From contig JAKCOZ010000021.1 of NCBI GenBank assembly GCA_022605955.1, positions 14,186,161 through 14,250,160 of the forward strand: a stretch of 64,000 bases of DNA, written 5' to 3'. A program made the translations under genes and the position numbers. The stretch is from Rallus limicola. Lineage: Eukaryota; Chordata; Aves; Gruiformes; Rallidae. The notes under the pieces are model-generated. The model was not told the DNA's origin. It searched no databases and saw only the letters and a program-made list of their open reading frames with translations. How positions within the stretch are numbered: position 1 is the first letter of the stretch; each line of letters starts with the position of its first letter. Positions 62,202 through 64,000 of the stretch are shown piece after piece.

Positions 62202-64000
<1,799 letters not shown>

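Overview
The window is avian genomic DNA. The evidence is a spliced vertebrate gene content, several CR1 LINE fragments ending in the bird-typical ATTCTATG-like tail, an LTR block of the kind seen in bird endogenous retroviruses, and two genes whose orthologues lie in the same region of human 20q11 (MMP24 and MAP1LC3A). I cannot name the species. All homology statements rest on my recognition of the sequences; no search was run.

Layout. (1) 1-27,895, minus strand: the 5' half of MMP24 (MT5-MMP). Five coding exons are visible, from the signal peptide to the zinc-binding helix. The large introns are littered with CR1 fragments, and the hinge, hemopexin and membrane exons lie beyond the left edge. 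A GC-rich, CpG-dense island at about 27.3-28.2 kb covers the first exon and is the likely promoter. (2) 28.2-30.19 kb: AT-rich intergenic DNA with no supported gene. (3) 30,192-58,140: eight head-to-tail copies of a unit of about 3.48 kb (3,477, 3,477, 3,477, 3,477, 3,453, 3,536, 3,516 and 3,536 bp). Each holds a complete six-exon plus-strand mini-gene of 333-335 codons. Its first ~150 residues resemble the extreme N-terminus of fibrous sheath-interacting protein 2 (FSIP2, a very large sperm-tail protein); the remaining ~185 residues are a basic, Pro/Ser-rich tail I do not recognise. Every copy keeps its start, its splice sites, its frame and its stop. (4) 58.14-61.2 kb: an older, rearranged and decayed layer of the same family, with single exons recognisable and at least one nonsense codon. 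(5) 61.2-63.0 kb, minus strand: the last two coding exons and probable 3' UTR of MAP1LC3A (autophagy protein LC3A); its upstream exons lie beyond the right edge.

The point of interest is the array. Introns are kept, so it arose by DNA duplication and not by retrocopying. Copies 1-6 are nearly identical even in introns, while copies 7 and 8 are more diverged. Single-base variants are shared in a patchwork that suggests unequal exchange or gene conversion. An LTR-like block about 650 bp upstream of each start codon is part of the amplified unit. A small inversion plus deletion in the 3' flank separates copies 1-5 from 6-8. The biological reading is inference: amplification of truncated genes related to a sperm fibrous-sheath protein. 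MMP24 and MAP1LC3A are ordinary single-copy neighbours and do not appear functionally linked to it.
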